DNA from: Clostridium ragsdalei P11
GTDB lineage: Bacteria > Bacillota > Clostridia > Clostridiales > Clostridiaceae
Assembly: GCF_001675165.1 (NCBI RefSeq)
Contig: NZ_LROS01000018.1
Coordinates: forward strand, 1 to 64,000
Length of the DNA: 64,000 bases
Direction of reading: 5' to 3'
Shown: one piece after another, positions 34,734-44,029 of the stretch
How positions within the stretch are numbered: position 1 is the first letter of the stretch
Layout: every line of letters starts with the position of its first letter
Notes under the pieces: generated by a model
Told to the model about the DNA's origin: nothing
Database searches by the model: none
The model's input: only the letters and a program-made list of their open reading frames with translations
Program-made: the position numbers and the translations under genes

Positions 34734-34754
34734 AAATTGCTTCGCAATTTTTTT
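34730..34754. terminator. Terminator between pfk and nrdJ
   Basis: AAAAAATTGC-TTC-GCAATTTTTTT, a 10-bp stem with A and T runs on both sides, able to stop both convergent transcripts. The right arm also pairs with ATTGCGAAGC at 34571. Confidence 0.75.
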
Positions 34755-34781
34755 AAACCTTGAACCAACTACTTTACCAAA

Positions 34782-37700
34782 TTAACTGCATCCTGTAGTG
34801 GAACCGCAGTCAAGACATACCATGCAGGTGCCGTTCCTTACCATTCGAGTGCTTGAACAAGTAGGACATACTGCACCATAAACTTTTTCACCATCTATTT
34901 TTTTTATTTTTGTTTCATTTACATTAGTTTTTATGGTGTTTAATTCAGGTGAAGAGTTGCCTAAAACTAAGCTGTCTTTATCGTAGTTTTCAGGTTTAAC
35001 TTGACATCTTGAATAATCCCCCAATTCTATATCAATTACCTTGCTTATAAGGTCTGAAATTGAGGATACATATTTTATATAAGGATGCTTCTGAACAAAT
35101 CCATAAGGCTCATACTTTTGTCCCCTGAGCATTCGTGATATATCCTGAGGCGGAACATGGTATTGCAGCATAACGGATATTGCTTTAGACAGGGAATTTA
35201 AAAGTCCCATTATTATGGTACCCTCTCTATCTGTAGTTATATATATTTCAGATATTTCTCCATTAGAATTTCTGTTTACTGTAGTGTATATTTTAACGTC
35301 ATCTATTTGAGCAGGATGGGTAGTTCCTGTGCGAATTCCAATGATTTTATCTCGCTTTGAATATTTTATTCCTTTTTGTAATTCCTTCACTTTTGATAAA
35401 AGTTGGTTATATGTAAAATCTTCTATCTTTATATCATTGGAATCTGATAAAGTGGTATTTAAAGGCTGAGCGGCTTTAGAAGAATCCCTATAAAGGGTGA
35501 TACCTTTAACACCTAATTTCCAGGAAGTCAGAACTACATCTTTAAAATCTTGTACTGAAGCAGTTTTAGGTAAATTTACAGTTTTAGATACAGAACCTGA
35601 TATAAGAGGGGTCAAAGAAGCTACCATCTTTACATGTCCCATAGGATCAATATATCTTTCACCGCTGCCGCATTTATTTGAAGTATCAAATATACTTAGG
35701 TGTTCATCTTTTAAATGAGGTGCACCTTCTATTTTGCCATCCAGTATTTTTTCATAAGTATAGTCATTTTCAGATACATTTTCCTTTTCAAGTACATAAG
35801 ATAGTATGTCTTCTATTTGTTCAGGGGTATAGCCTAGGTTTTTAAGAGCAATGGTTATTACGGGATTTATAATAGTCATAAATCCTCCTCCGGATAACTT
35901 CTTATAAACAATGTGACTGAAAAATGGTTCTATTGAAGTAGCTCCACAGTCCATGGCGAAGGATATGGTTCCTGTAGGTGCTATAACTGAAACTTGGGCA
36001 TTTCTGTATCCAAATTTGATACCACTTTTAAGTGCATTTATCCAGCAATCTTTTAAAGTCTTTCCTATGTAAGAAAGTCCTTCCTTTTTTAGAACGCTGT
36101 GTTTTACTTTTAACGGAACATAATTTAGATCTTCAAATTCATTTGAAAAGTTATTCCCTAGAATTGCTTGGAGAGACTCTATATCTACAGAGGCTGCTCT
36201 GGCATGATTTCTTAAAACTTTCATCATATAGGGCTTATTTATTTCAAACTTTTTAAAGGCACCTATTTCTTTTGCCATAAGAGAAGATACGTAATAAGAC
36301 TCACCTGTAAGTATTCCAACAAGTGATGCAGCTAAAGTTCTAGCTTCATCTGAATTGTAAGGATAACCCATAACCATAAATAACGAAGCTATATTTGATA
36401 TACCAAGTCCTGTAGTTCTAAAAAGGTAAGTTTTTCTAGCTATATCTTCTGTAGGAAATTGTCCCCAGTGTATTGAAGATTCAAGAATAAGCTGAACAAG
36501 ATCTATTATGTGCAAATATCCTTCTATGTCAAAAGTATTATTGGTTATATTGTAGAACTTGTATATATTTATAGAAGCAAGGTTACAGGAAGTATCATCC
36601 AAAAAAGCATATTCTCCGCAGGGGTTTGTAGAATTTATCCTGTTATAAGGAGCATTTAGTTTTCCATCTTCACCTGCAGGACAGGTATGCCAGGCGTTAA
36701 ATGTAGTGCTGAATTGAGGTGCAGGATCAGCACATTTCCAGGCAGAATTGTTAAAGGCATCCCATATGTTTTTTACTTTTTCTACCTTATTAAGTTTTGA
36801 GTCAACCCTACCAATAAGTTCAATAGTATCATCCGGGTTTTCCCTTAATTTATTTACTTTGTTCATAAATTCATCGGAGAATCTTACTGAATTATTACTG
36901 TTTTGGCCAGATACAGTTTCGTAAGCTTCACCATCGATATCTGTATCATATCCCATTTTACCAAGAGCTCTTACTTTATCTTCTTCTTTGGATTTCCAGT
37001 TTATAAAGTCCATTATTTCGGGATGGTCTACATCAAGGCATACCATTTTTGCAGCTCTTCTTGTAGTACCACCAGATTTAATAGCTCCTGCATTTTTATC
37101 CAATGCTTTTAAAAAACTCATAAGTCCGGAAGAAGAACCTCCACCAGATAATTTTTCACCTTTTGCTCTTATAGTAGAAAAATTAGTGCCAGTTCCAGAA
37201 CCTCCTTTAAATAATTTTGTCTCTGTGACAAATTGATTTGATATGGAATGTGATCCTAAAAGTTTATCTTCAATAGAAAGTATAAAGCAAGCAGAAGCCT
37301 GGGTTCTTGTATAATTATCTTTAGATTCTACTACTTTATTGAGGTTTTCATCGAAGTAGTAATTTCCCTGTTTAGCACCACATATATCATAAGATAGTTT
37401 AAGACCTGTATTAAACCATTGAGGAGAATTAGGAGCACACATCTGATTTAAAAGAGCATATGCACATTCATCATAAAAAATAGAAGACTCCTCTTCTGTT
37501 TTTATAAGTCCTTCATCTTTTAGTGATTCACACCAGAAATTTACCATCCTGTGAGTTACAGATTTCATACTATTTTCATAACCATTGTCTCCAGGAACTC
37601 CAGCTTTTCTAAAGTATTTAGAAGCTATTATATCGCAAGCATTTTGAGAATAATTTTCAGGGAATTCTAGATTCTTCATATCAACTAATACTTTTCCTGT

Positions 37701-37823
37701 TTTATGATCTTTTAAGAACACGTCAACTTTTTTCCATTTAAATAAATCATATACTGTTTTATTATTGTTTTGTTTAAGAGATTTTGTAAAGTATCTTTTA
37801 AACAAGTCTTTTACACAGTCCAA
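34782..37823 (-). CDS. nrdJ: Adenosylcobalamin-dependent ribonucleotide reductase (class II)
   Basis: A 1,013-residue class II reductase that makes deoxyribonucleotides with or without oxygen. It has MCAPNSPQWFNTGL and QASACFILSIED in the N-terminal part, the active-site cysteine region NPCGEYAFLDDTSCNLASINI, APTGTISFAMDCGATSIEP, and a C-terminal tail with four cysteines (CPTCSSTRMV, CMVCLDCG) that may bind zinc or relay reducing power. It starts at TTG with AGGAGG eight bases upstream. Two NrdR boxes lie upstream. Together with metH it makes this region strongly dependent on vitamin B12. Confidence 0.95.
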   Translation of the reverse strand: MDCVKDLFKRYFTKSLKQNNNKTVYDLFKWKKVDVFLKDHKTGKVLVDMKNLEFPENYSQNACDIIASKYFRKAGVPGDNGYENSMKSVTHRMVNFWCESLKDEGLIKTEEESSIFYDECAYALLNQMCAPNSPQWFNTGLKLSYDICGAKQGNYYFDENLNKVVESKDNYTRTQASACFILSIEDKLLGSHSISNQFVTETKLFKGGSGTGTNFSTIRAKGEKLSGGGSSSGLMSFLKALDKNAGAIKSGGTTRRAAKMVCLDVDHPEIMDFINWKSKEEDKVRALGKMGYDTDIDGEAYETVSGQNSNNSVRFSDEFMNKVNKLRENPDDTIELIGRVDSKLNKVEKVKNIWDAFNNSAWKCADPAPQFSTTFNAWHTCPAGEDGKLNAPYNRINSTNPCGEYAFLDDTSCNLASINIYKFYNITNNTFDIEGYLHIIDLVQLILESSIHWGQFPTEDIARKTYLFRTTGLGISNIASLFMVMGYPYNSDEARTLAASLVGILTGESYYVSSLMAKEIGAFKKFEINKPYMMKVLRNHARAASVDIESLQAILGNNFSNEFEDLNYVPLKVKHSVLKKEGLSYIGKTLKDCWINALKSGIKFGYRNAQVSVIAPTGTISFAMDCGATSIEPFFSHIVYKKLSGGGFMTIINPVITIALKNLGYTPEQIEDILSYVLEKENVSENDYTYEKILDGKIEGAPHLKDEHLSIFDTSNKCGSGERYIDPMGHVKMVASLTPLISGSVSKTVNLPKTASVQDFKDVVLTSWKLGVKGITLYRDSSKAAQPLNTTLSDSNDIKIEDFTYNQLLSKVKELQKGIKYSKRDKIIGIRTGTTHPAQIDDVKIYTTVNRNSNGEISEIYITTDREGTIIMGLLNSLSKAISVMLQYHVPPQDISRMLRGQKYEPYGFVQKHPYIKYVSSISDLISKVIDIELGDYSRCQVKPENYDKDSLVLGNSSPELNTIKTNVNETKIKKIDGEKVYGAVCPTCSSTRMVRNGTCMVCLDCGSTTGCS

Positions 37824-37912
37824 TTGATCTACCTCCTAAAAATATTTAAGAATTTTATTTAAGCTAATAATAGAAAAATTATTTATTATGTATAGCTGCT
37901 TAAATAAAAAAT

Positions 37913-37958
37913 ACCATATATAGTGTAAATAAGATTGCATAAATACCATATATAGTGT
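37913..37958. promoter_or_regulatory. Tandem NrdR boxes upstream of nrdJ
   Basis: ACCATATATAGTGT occurs at 37913-37926 and again at 37945-37958, 32 bases apart (about three helical turns), which is the standard arrangement for the repressor NrdR. The rest of the gap 37824-38134 is AT-rich without other features. Confidence 0.85.
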
Positions 37959-38134
37959 ATTTATATTATATGATATATTTTACAAAAACTCAATTCATGA
38001 TATGTATTATATTTTAGCATATTTTTAAAATAATATAGTTTTTTTTCTTCATATGTTTTTATTTTGCAATTATAATGATTTATAATTTAAATATAGATTT
38101 TCAAAATATTAAATCCTTAAGGAGAGTAAATTAT

Positions 38135-38641
38135 ATGATAAGAAAATTTGAACATTACATACCAGATATAGATAAAAGCTGTTTTGTAGTAGATAATGCA
38201 GAAGTTATAGGGAAAGTTAAACTTTGTGAAGATGTAAACATATGGTTTGGGGCTGTGCTCAGAGGTGATGTAAGTAATATATATGTAGGAAAAGGAAGTA
38301 ACATACAGGATAACTGCACTGTTCATACTGGTGAAAAAAGCCCAGCAGAGATAGGAGAATATGTTACTGTTGGTCATAATGCAGTGATACATGGAGCTAA
38401 AATTGGAGATAATTCTTTAATTGGTATGGGTTCTATAATTTTAGATAATGCGGAAATTGGCTCTGAGAGCATCATAGGAGCAGGAAGTTTGGTAACTAAA
38501 AATAAAAAAATACCTTCAGGGGTGTTATGCATGGGTTCACCTGCAAAGGTAATTAGGAGACTTACTTTGGAAGAAAAGAAGTCTCTTAGACGGTCAGCAG
38601 AAGACTACATTGAAAGGGCTAAAAATTATAGTGAATATTAG
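38135..38641 (+). CDS. Gamma-carbonic anhydrase-like hexapeptide-repeat protein
   Basis: A 168-residue left-handed beta-helix protein. LRGDVSNIYVGKGSNIQDNC, VGHNAVIHGAKIGDNSLIGMG and the closing VLCMGSPAKVIRRL are standard for the YrdA/PaaY group. Zinc-type histidines are in TVHTGEKSP, TVGHNAVIHG. Gamma-carbonic anhydrase activity is plausible but many members have none proven. I start it at 38135, with AAGGAGAG upstream; an in-frame upstream ATG at 38075 has no site. It diverges from nrdJ. Confidence 0.88.
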   Translation: MIRKFEHYIPDIDKSCFVVDNAEVIGKVKLCEDVNIWFGAVLRGDVSNIYVGKGSNIQDNCTVHTGEKSPAEIGEYVTVGHNAVIHGAKIGDNSLIGMGSIILDNAEIGSESIIGAGSLVTKNKKIPSGVLCMGSPAKVIRRLTLEEKKSLRRSAEDYIERAKNYSEY

Positions 38642-38715
38642 AAAACAATATATTAATCACATATTTATAAAGTTTGCATAAAAATAATATAGTAATAATA
38701 TTTAGGGGAATTCAT

Positions 38716-39987
38716 ATGCCAATATTTAAACTGAATTCCAGAGGCACTCAGGTTATGAAAATACAAGCTGTGCTGAGGAAAATAGGATACAATTTAAATA
38801 CCATAGATGGGATATATGGCAGAGAAACAGAGGAAGCAGTTAAAAATTTTGAAAAAAATAATGGATTAGTTCCTGATGGCATAATAGGTCCTAATACGTA
38901 TAGGGCTTTACGAAATTTTATACTTGGTTATGATACGTATATCGTAAAGCCTGGGGATACATTGTATAATATAGCCCAAAAATATAGAACTCAAGTTTAC
39001 AAAATAACAGTAGCTAATCCACAAGTACAGGCATTGGGGTTGATTCCGCGAACAATGCTTAAGGTACCTTATAATATAGACGTAGTTGATACAAATATAA
39101 ATTACACTTATGATATATTGGAACAAGACTTAGTTGGGCTAGAAGCTAGATATCCTTTTATAATTATAGGAAATGCAGGACAAAGTGTGCTTGGAAGGAA
39201 GATTTACTATGTGAGACTTGGAGTGGGTCCTAATGAGGTATCTTATAATGGATCTCATCATAGTTTGGAATGGATTACTACCCCACTTTTAATGAAGTTT
39301 ATAGAAAATTTTGCAAAAGCTTATGCAGAGGGCAGGAATATAAGAGGTTATAATCCAGCTGATATATGGAGGAGAAGTAGTATATATATAGTTCCAATGG
39401 TAAATCCAGATGGTGTAGATTTAGTTTTAAATGGATTACAGAGAAGTAATCCATTTTATAATGAACTTATAAGGTGGAATAAAGGAAAAACTGATTTTTC
39501 TAAGGATTGGCAAGCTAACAATAGAGGAGTAGATATTAATCATAACTATAATGCAGGGTGGGAGCTTTCAAAAGCTGCAGAGCCTAGTTATGGTGTATAT
39601 GGTCCAGGGCCTACCAGGTATTCAGGGTCTTATCCTGAATCAGAACCTGAAACTAGGTCTATGGTAGCATTTACAAATAGTCATAATTTTAGACTAGTTT
39701 TGGCATATCACAGTCAGGGTGAGGTTATTTACTGGCAGTACAATGCACTTACACCTCCAGAATCAAGGAGGATAGGAGAATTGTTTGCCAGGGTAAGTGG
39801 ATATAGATTAGAACAGACTTCAGGAATAACATCTTATTCAGGATATAAGGATTGGTTCATAAAAAGCCATGGCAGACCTGGATTTACTATAGAAGTTGGA
39901 AAAGGTACTAATCCACTTCCAATAACCCAATTTTCCAAAATATATAATGATAATGAAGAAATTCTTTTGCTAGCCTCAGTTATATAA
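38716..39987 (+). CDS. M14-family peptidoglycan peptidase with PG-binding and LysM domains
   Basis: A 423-residue protein with a peptidoglycan-binding domain 1 (about 1-67), a LysM domain (about 72-118: YIVKPGDTLYNIAQKYRTQV) and a carboxypeptidase M14 domain (about 128-420). The zinc motif HSLE, VPMVNPDGVD and the late Glu region GFTIEVGKG are visible. It resembles the gamma-D-glutamyl-L-diamino acid endopeptidases that act on spore or cell-wall peptidoglycan. No signal peptide is seen, which fits a protein active in the mother cell or spore. TAGGGGAA lies before the ATG at 38716. Confidence 0.9.
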   Translation: MPIFKLNSRGTQVMKIQAVLRKIGYNLNTIDGIYGRETEEAVKNFEKNNGLVPDGIIGPNTYRALRNFILGYDTYIVKPGDTLYNIAQKYRTQVYKITVANPQVQALGLIPRTMLKVPYNIDVVDTNINYTYDILEQDLVGLEARYPFIIIGNAGQSVLGRKIYYVRLGVGPNEVSYNGSHHSLEWITTPLLMKFIENFAKAYAEGRNIRGYNPADIWRRSSIYIVPMVNPDGVDLVLNGLQRSNPFYNELIRWNKGKTDFSKDWQANNRGVDINHNYNAGWELSKAAEPSYGVYGPGPTRYSGSYPESEPETRSMVAFTNSHNFRLVLAYHSQGEVIYWQYNALTPPESRRIGELFARVSGYRLEQTSGITSYSGYKDWFIKSHGRPGFTIEVGKGTNPLPITQFSKIYNDNEEILLLASVI

Positions 39988-39995
39988 ATAAGTGC

Positions 39996-40418
39996 TTATT
40001 TATATATATCTACTAAAAGACCGCTTATATCGTCTATAGTAGCTGCTACGTTTAAGTTATCTTTTTGTTCACTCATGAGCATATTAGTTAGATCCTCTAA
40101 TTTACTATCTATAGTATCTACAGTTATGAAATATTGAGTTTGCCAGAAGCTTATATCTTTTTTTATGCTATACATGTAACTTAAGACGGATTCAAGGTAT
40201 TCTTTTATCATTTTTTTATAAGATCTTACATCTGAATAGCATTTTGTTATGGCAAGCCTGTTTCCTTTCTTTTTTATACTATCAAACATATTTTTAAGTT
40301 CTTGCTCTGACTTTTTCTCCATTTGGGAATTAAAACTCTGGGAAAAGTCTTTTTTAACAGATATATTTTTATTGCTTGAAGAAGGTTTAGAAGTTACTCC
40401 AATTCTAGAAATTTCCAT
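39996..40418 (-). CDS. YaaR family protein (DUF327)
   Basis: A 140-residue, mostly helical protein of the YaaR/DUF327 family, recognised from LAITKCYSDVRSYKKMIKEYL and SFWQTQYFITVDTIDSKLEDL. Its function is not established; in Bacillus it lies with DNA replication genes (tmk-holB region), while here it stands alone, facing the peptidase gene. GGAGGATT is six bases before the ATG at 40418. Confidence 0.8.
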   Translation of the reverse strand: MEISRIGVTSKPSSSNKNISVKKDFSQSFNSQMEKKSEQELKNMFDSIKKKGNRLAITKCYSDVRSYKKMIKEYLESVLSYMYSIKKDISFWQTQYFITVDTIDSKLEDLTNMLMSEQKDNLNVAATIDDISGLLVDIYK

Positions 40419-40498
40419 AATAATCCTCCACATTTTTATTTATCTGAGATAGTGATACTATTAAATACTCAATTTCCGCACATATAAAATTTTTTTAA

Positions 40499-40692
40499 TT
40501 AATAGTTAAGAATGAAGAATTAATAGTTAATGTGGATTTTTTTCCGTTACACTACAAAAAATCTTTGATTAAGCTTTTCACCACTCGTTTCGCTAAAGCG
40601 AAACATTGCTGATTTATATAAATTTAAAGATTTTTTGCGACAGCTAAAAATCATCCTTCACTATTAATTTTTCATTATTAATTCTTAACTTG
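40499..40692. repeat. MITE-like element with about 70-bp inverted arms
   Basis: The left arm (GTTAAGAATGAAGAATTAAT, then a GGATTTTTTTCCG region and CAAAAAATCTTTGATT) and the reverse complement of the right arm (GTTAAGAATTAATAATGAAA, GGATGATTTTTAGC, CAAAAAATCTTTAAATTT) are clearly related. The middle holds a small hairpin TTTCGC-TAAA-GCGAAA. A piece of the arm, AATGAAGAATTAATAGTTAA, also occurs at about 8454. No transposase is present. It lies between YaaR and the ATPase gene, divergent from each other. Confidence 0.7.
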
Positions 40693-40903
40693 TGAAAGTC
40701 GAGTTATATATTTATTATATATAATATTTTGTGAAAAATATAGTTAATTGTATTGAAAATTAAATTAAAATACATATTTTTTGATTTTAAAAATATATCA
40801 ACATATATTATCCTGTAGAGTATTATTTTGTAACAACAATAATTATTTAATGTGTATAAGATTGCGGTGAATTCAAAAAATAGAATGAAAGGCAGGGGAT
40901 TTT

Positions 40904-43528
40904 ATGTGGTACAAAAAAAGTATTGAAGAAATAACAAAAGAATTGGGTACAGATGTAATAAATGGATTAACATCTGAGGAAGCTTCAATTAGAATAAAAA
41001 AATATGGAGAAAATAAGTTAATTGAAAAAAAGAAGAAATCAATTTTAAAGCTTTTACTTGAACAAGTAAATGATGTACTTATATATATATTGGTTGCAGC
41101 GGCAGTGGTTTCAGCGGCACTTGGTGAAATAAGTGATGCAATCATAATAATGGTTGTAGTTGTATTAAATGCAGTAATAGGCTTAATTCAAGAATCAAAA
41201 GCTGAAAAAGCATTGGATTCTCTAAAAAAACTTTCAGTACCTAAAGCATTGGTTAAAAGAAATGGAGAAGTTATAGAGATTTCTTCTGAAAATATAGTAG
41301 TAGGAGATATAATCATATTAGATGCGGGTAAGTACGTTCCTTGTGATTTAAGACTGGTTGAAACCGGAAATTTGAAAATAGAGGAATCTGCATTAACAGG
41401 AGAATCTGTGCCTTCTGATAAGTATGTAGAAGATATTTTAGAAGATCAGGATATAGCTCTTGGAGATCAAAAAAATATGGCATTTATGTCCACCCTAGCC
41501 ACTTATGGAAGAGGTGTAGGTGTGGCTGTGGCAACTGGCATGAATACTGAAATAGGTAAAATAGCCAAAATGTTAGATAATGATGAAAAAAATTTAACTC
41601 CACTGCAGAGAAAATTAAGCCAGCTTGGCAAAATGCTTGGCTTTGTAGTTATTATTATATGCGTACTTATGTTTATAACATCATTGATTCAAAAGAGAGA
41701 TTTATTTGAGATGTTTTTAACGTCTATAAGTTTAGCTGTGGCTGCTATTCCGGAAGGTCTGCCAGCTATGGTTACTATAGTGCTTGCAGTAGGAGTACAG
41801 AGGATGATAGGTAAAAATGCAATAATTAGGAAACTTCCAGCTATAGAAACACTCGGTTCTGTAAATATAATATGTTCAGATAAGACAGGGACTTTGACTC
41901 AGAATAAGATGACTGTTACAAAGTTTTATGCAGACAATATTTTAAATAACATTTCGGCTGTTGATTTAAAAAATAATATACATAAAGAACTTGTAGAAAA
42001 CATGGTACTTTGTAATGATGCTACCTATTCGGAAAGTTCTAAGACTGGAGATCCTACTGAAATTGCACTTTTAGAAATGGGGGTTAAATTCAATATATTT
42101 AAATCTAATGAAAGCAAGGAACACAGTAGGGTAAATGAAATACCGTTTGATTCAGATAGAAAGCTTATGACTACTTTAAATAAATATGGGAATGAGTATC
42201 GTATAATTACGAAAGGTGCAGTAGATAACTTAATTAAAATTTGTGAACATATATATTTAAAGGGAGAGGTTGCCCCTTTTACAGAAGAATTAAAGTCAAA
42301 TGTAATTAATGCTGCAAATTCTATGTCAAATGAAGCACTTAGGGTTTTGTCAGTTGCTTTTAAAGTTATAAATTCACCTAAAATTCAAATTGATTCAATG
42401 GAAAGTGAATTGACCTTTGTGGGTCTTGTGGGAATGATAGACTCTCCTAGAGAAAATGTAAAAAAATCTATAGATGAGTGTAAAAAATCTGGTATAGGGG
42501 TAGTTATGATAACCGGAGACCATAAAAATACGGCTTTTGCTATAGCAAAAGAACTTGGTATAGCAGATCATGAATCTCAGGCTATATTAGGAGCTGAATT
42601 TGATAAATTATCAGAAAAAGATATACATGATAGAATCGATAATTTAAAAGTTTTTGCAAGGGTGTCTCCAGAACATAAAGTAAATATAGTAAAGGCATTG
42701 AAGAAAAAAGGGAATATAGTATCTATGACAGGAGATGGTGTAAATGATGCACCTTCATTAAAAACTGCAGATATAGGTGTAGCTATGGGAATTACGGGAA
42801 CAGATGTGGCAAAAGGTGCTGCAGATATGGTGCTTACAGATGATAACTTTTCAACTATAGTGGAAGCTGTAAAACAAGGAAGAAATATATATAATAATAT
42901 AAGAAAATCTATAGTATTTCTTCTTGCATGTAATATAGGAGAAATAATAGCATTGTTTATGGCAATAGTTTTGGGGTGGCCTACAATTTTAAGACCAATT
43001 CATCTACTTTGGGTAAATCTTATAACGGATAGTCTTCCAGCGTTGGCTCTTGGAGTAGATCCTGATGATCCTGATATAATGAAAGAAAAACCTAGAGATC
43101 CACGTAAAGGATTATTTTCAGGCAAGAGTGGGATATTTTTGGGAGTGAATGGTGTTCTGATAGGAGTACTTACTTTAGCTGCTTTTTATATAGGAACTAA
43201 GCTGTATACTAATTCACTTATACACGCGCAGACTATGGCTTTTGTAGTGTTAAGTGTATCACAGCTATTTTATACTTTAAGTATTAGACATCATGAAAAA
43301 TCTATGTTTGAGGTTGGAATTTTCAGTAATAAGTATTTAATAGGTGCAATAGTTGTCGGTATAATAATGCAAAGTATAGTTATTACAGTGCCATTCTTAT
43401 CTTCAGTATTTAAAGTGTTTAAACTTACAATAAATGATTGGATATTTGTATTAGCACTTTCTTTGGTACCTCTTTTAGTGAATGAAATTATAAAGCTTGT
43501 TTATAGAAAATGTAAAGTTTCTAAGTAA
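40904..43528 (+). CDS. P-type calcium-transporting ATPase
   Basis: An 874-residue P2-type ATPase. It has the N-terminal cation ATPase domain, TGESVPSDK in the actuator domain, the phosphorylation site DKTGTLTQNK (about 328-337), MTGDGVNDAPSLKTADIGVA, and about ten membrane segments. PEGLPAMVT in helix 4 and NLITDSLPALALG in helix 6 are the calcium-site patterns of SERCA/PMR1-type pumps. It probably exports Ca2+ (or Mn2+) at the cost of ATP. GGCAGGGGA lies before the ATG. Confidence 0.92.
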   Translation: MWYKKSIEEITKELGTDVINGLTSEEASIRIKKYGENKLIEKKKKSILKLLLEQVNDVLIYILVAAAVVSAALGEISDAIIIMVVVVLNAVIGLIQESKAEKALDSLKKLSVPKALVKRNGEVIEISSENIVVGDIIILDAGKYVPCDLRLVETGNLKIEESALTGESVPSDKYVEDILEDQDIALGDQKNMAFMSTLATYGRGVGVAVATGMNTEIGKIAKMLDNDEKNLTPLQRKLSQLGKMLGFVVIIICVLMFITSLIQKRDLFEMFLTSISLAVAAIPEGLPAMVTIVLAVGVQRMIGKNAIIRKLPAIETLGSVNIICSDKTGTLTQNKMTVTKFYADNILNNISAVDLKNNIHKELVENMVLCNDATYSESSKTGDPTEIALLEMGVKFNIFKSNESKEHSRVNEIPFDSDRKLMTTLNKYGNEYRIITKGAVDNLIKICEHIYLKGEVAPFTEELKSNVINAANSMSNEALRVLSVAFKVINSPKIQIDSMESELTFVGLVGMIDSPRENVKKSIDECKKSGIGVVMITGDHKNTAFAIAKELGIADHESQAILGAEFDKLSEKDIHDRIDNLKVFARVSPEHKVNIVKALKKKGNIVSMTGDGVNDAPSLKTADIGVAMGITGTDVAKGAADMVLTDDNFSTIVEAVKQGRNIYNNIRKSIVFLLACNIGEIIALFMAIVLGWPTILRPIHLLWVNLITDSLPALALGVDPDDPDIMKEKPRDPRKGLFSGKSGIFLGVNGVLIGVLTLAAFYIGTKLYTNSLIHAQTMAFVVLSVSQLFYTLSIRHHEKSMFEVGIFSNKYLIGAIVVGIIMQSIVITVPFLSSVFKVFKLTINDWIFVLALSLVPLLVNEIIKLVYRKCKVSK

Positions 43529-43532
43529 AAAA

Positions 43533-43746
43533 TCAACTTATACTCTGGATATTTCTTACAACCTTCAGCTCATTAAATATTTTGATAAGTCTAAGTAAAA
43601 AATTCTAAAAAAGCTAATAACTTTTGAAAACTCGTACCTCAAACAATTCAAAAGTTCTAAGTTTTTACGAATTTTTTACTAAGATTTATATACAAAATAT
43701 TTAAAAGAGTTTCATTATTGTAAAAATATGCTTGCGTATAAGTTGA
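43533..43746. repeat. Palindromic element B, copy 1 (about 214 bp)
   Basis: Terminal inverted repeats TCAACTTATAC and GTATAAGTTGA enclose nested arms (TAGTAAAAAATTC-type with GAATTTTTTACTA; AACTTTTGAA with TTCAAAAGTT). The apical loop reads ACTCGTACCTCAAAC. It is about 85-90% identical by eye to 50501-50716 and lies in tandem with element C. Confidence 0.85.
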
Positions 43747-43790
43747 TTTTTCGTTTATAAACCTTGTATATAGTGATTCTAATTGAAATT

Positions 43791-44008
43791 TTGACTTATA
43801 CATAAAATATACTAACAAAATGGAAATCACACTTAAAAACTTTTTTTATAAGTCTTGGTGAGGTATTTTAGAAAATCTTAGAAGCTTATATATGTCTGAG
43901 GTACGAGTTTATATAAGCTTCTTTAGATTTTCAAAATACCGAGCTTTAGACTTATAAAAAGTTTTTAGTGTGATGGAATTTGTTAGTATATGGTTGGTAT
44001 AAGTTAAC
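43791..44008. repeat. Palindromic element C, same family (about 218 bp)
   Basis: Ends TTGACTTATAC and GTATAAGTTAA match the end sequences of element B. Inside, ATATACTAACAAA pairs with TTTGTTAGTATAT, ATCACACT with AGTGTGAT, and CTTATATA with TATATAAG around the apex, which reads TCTGAGGTACGAGT. With element B it fills the gap between the ATPase and CvfB genes. Confidence 0.82.
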
Positions 44009-44029
44009 TTTCTATTTAGAAGTTCCATA

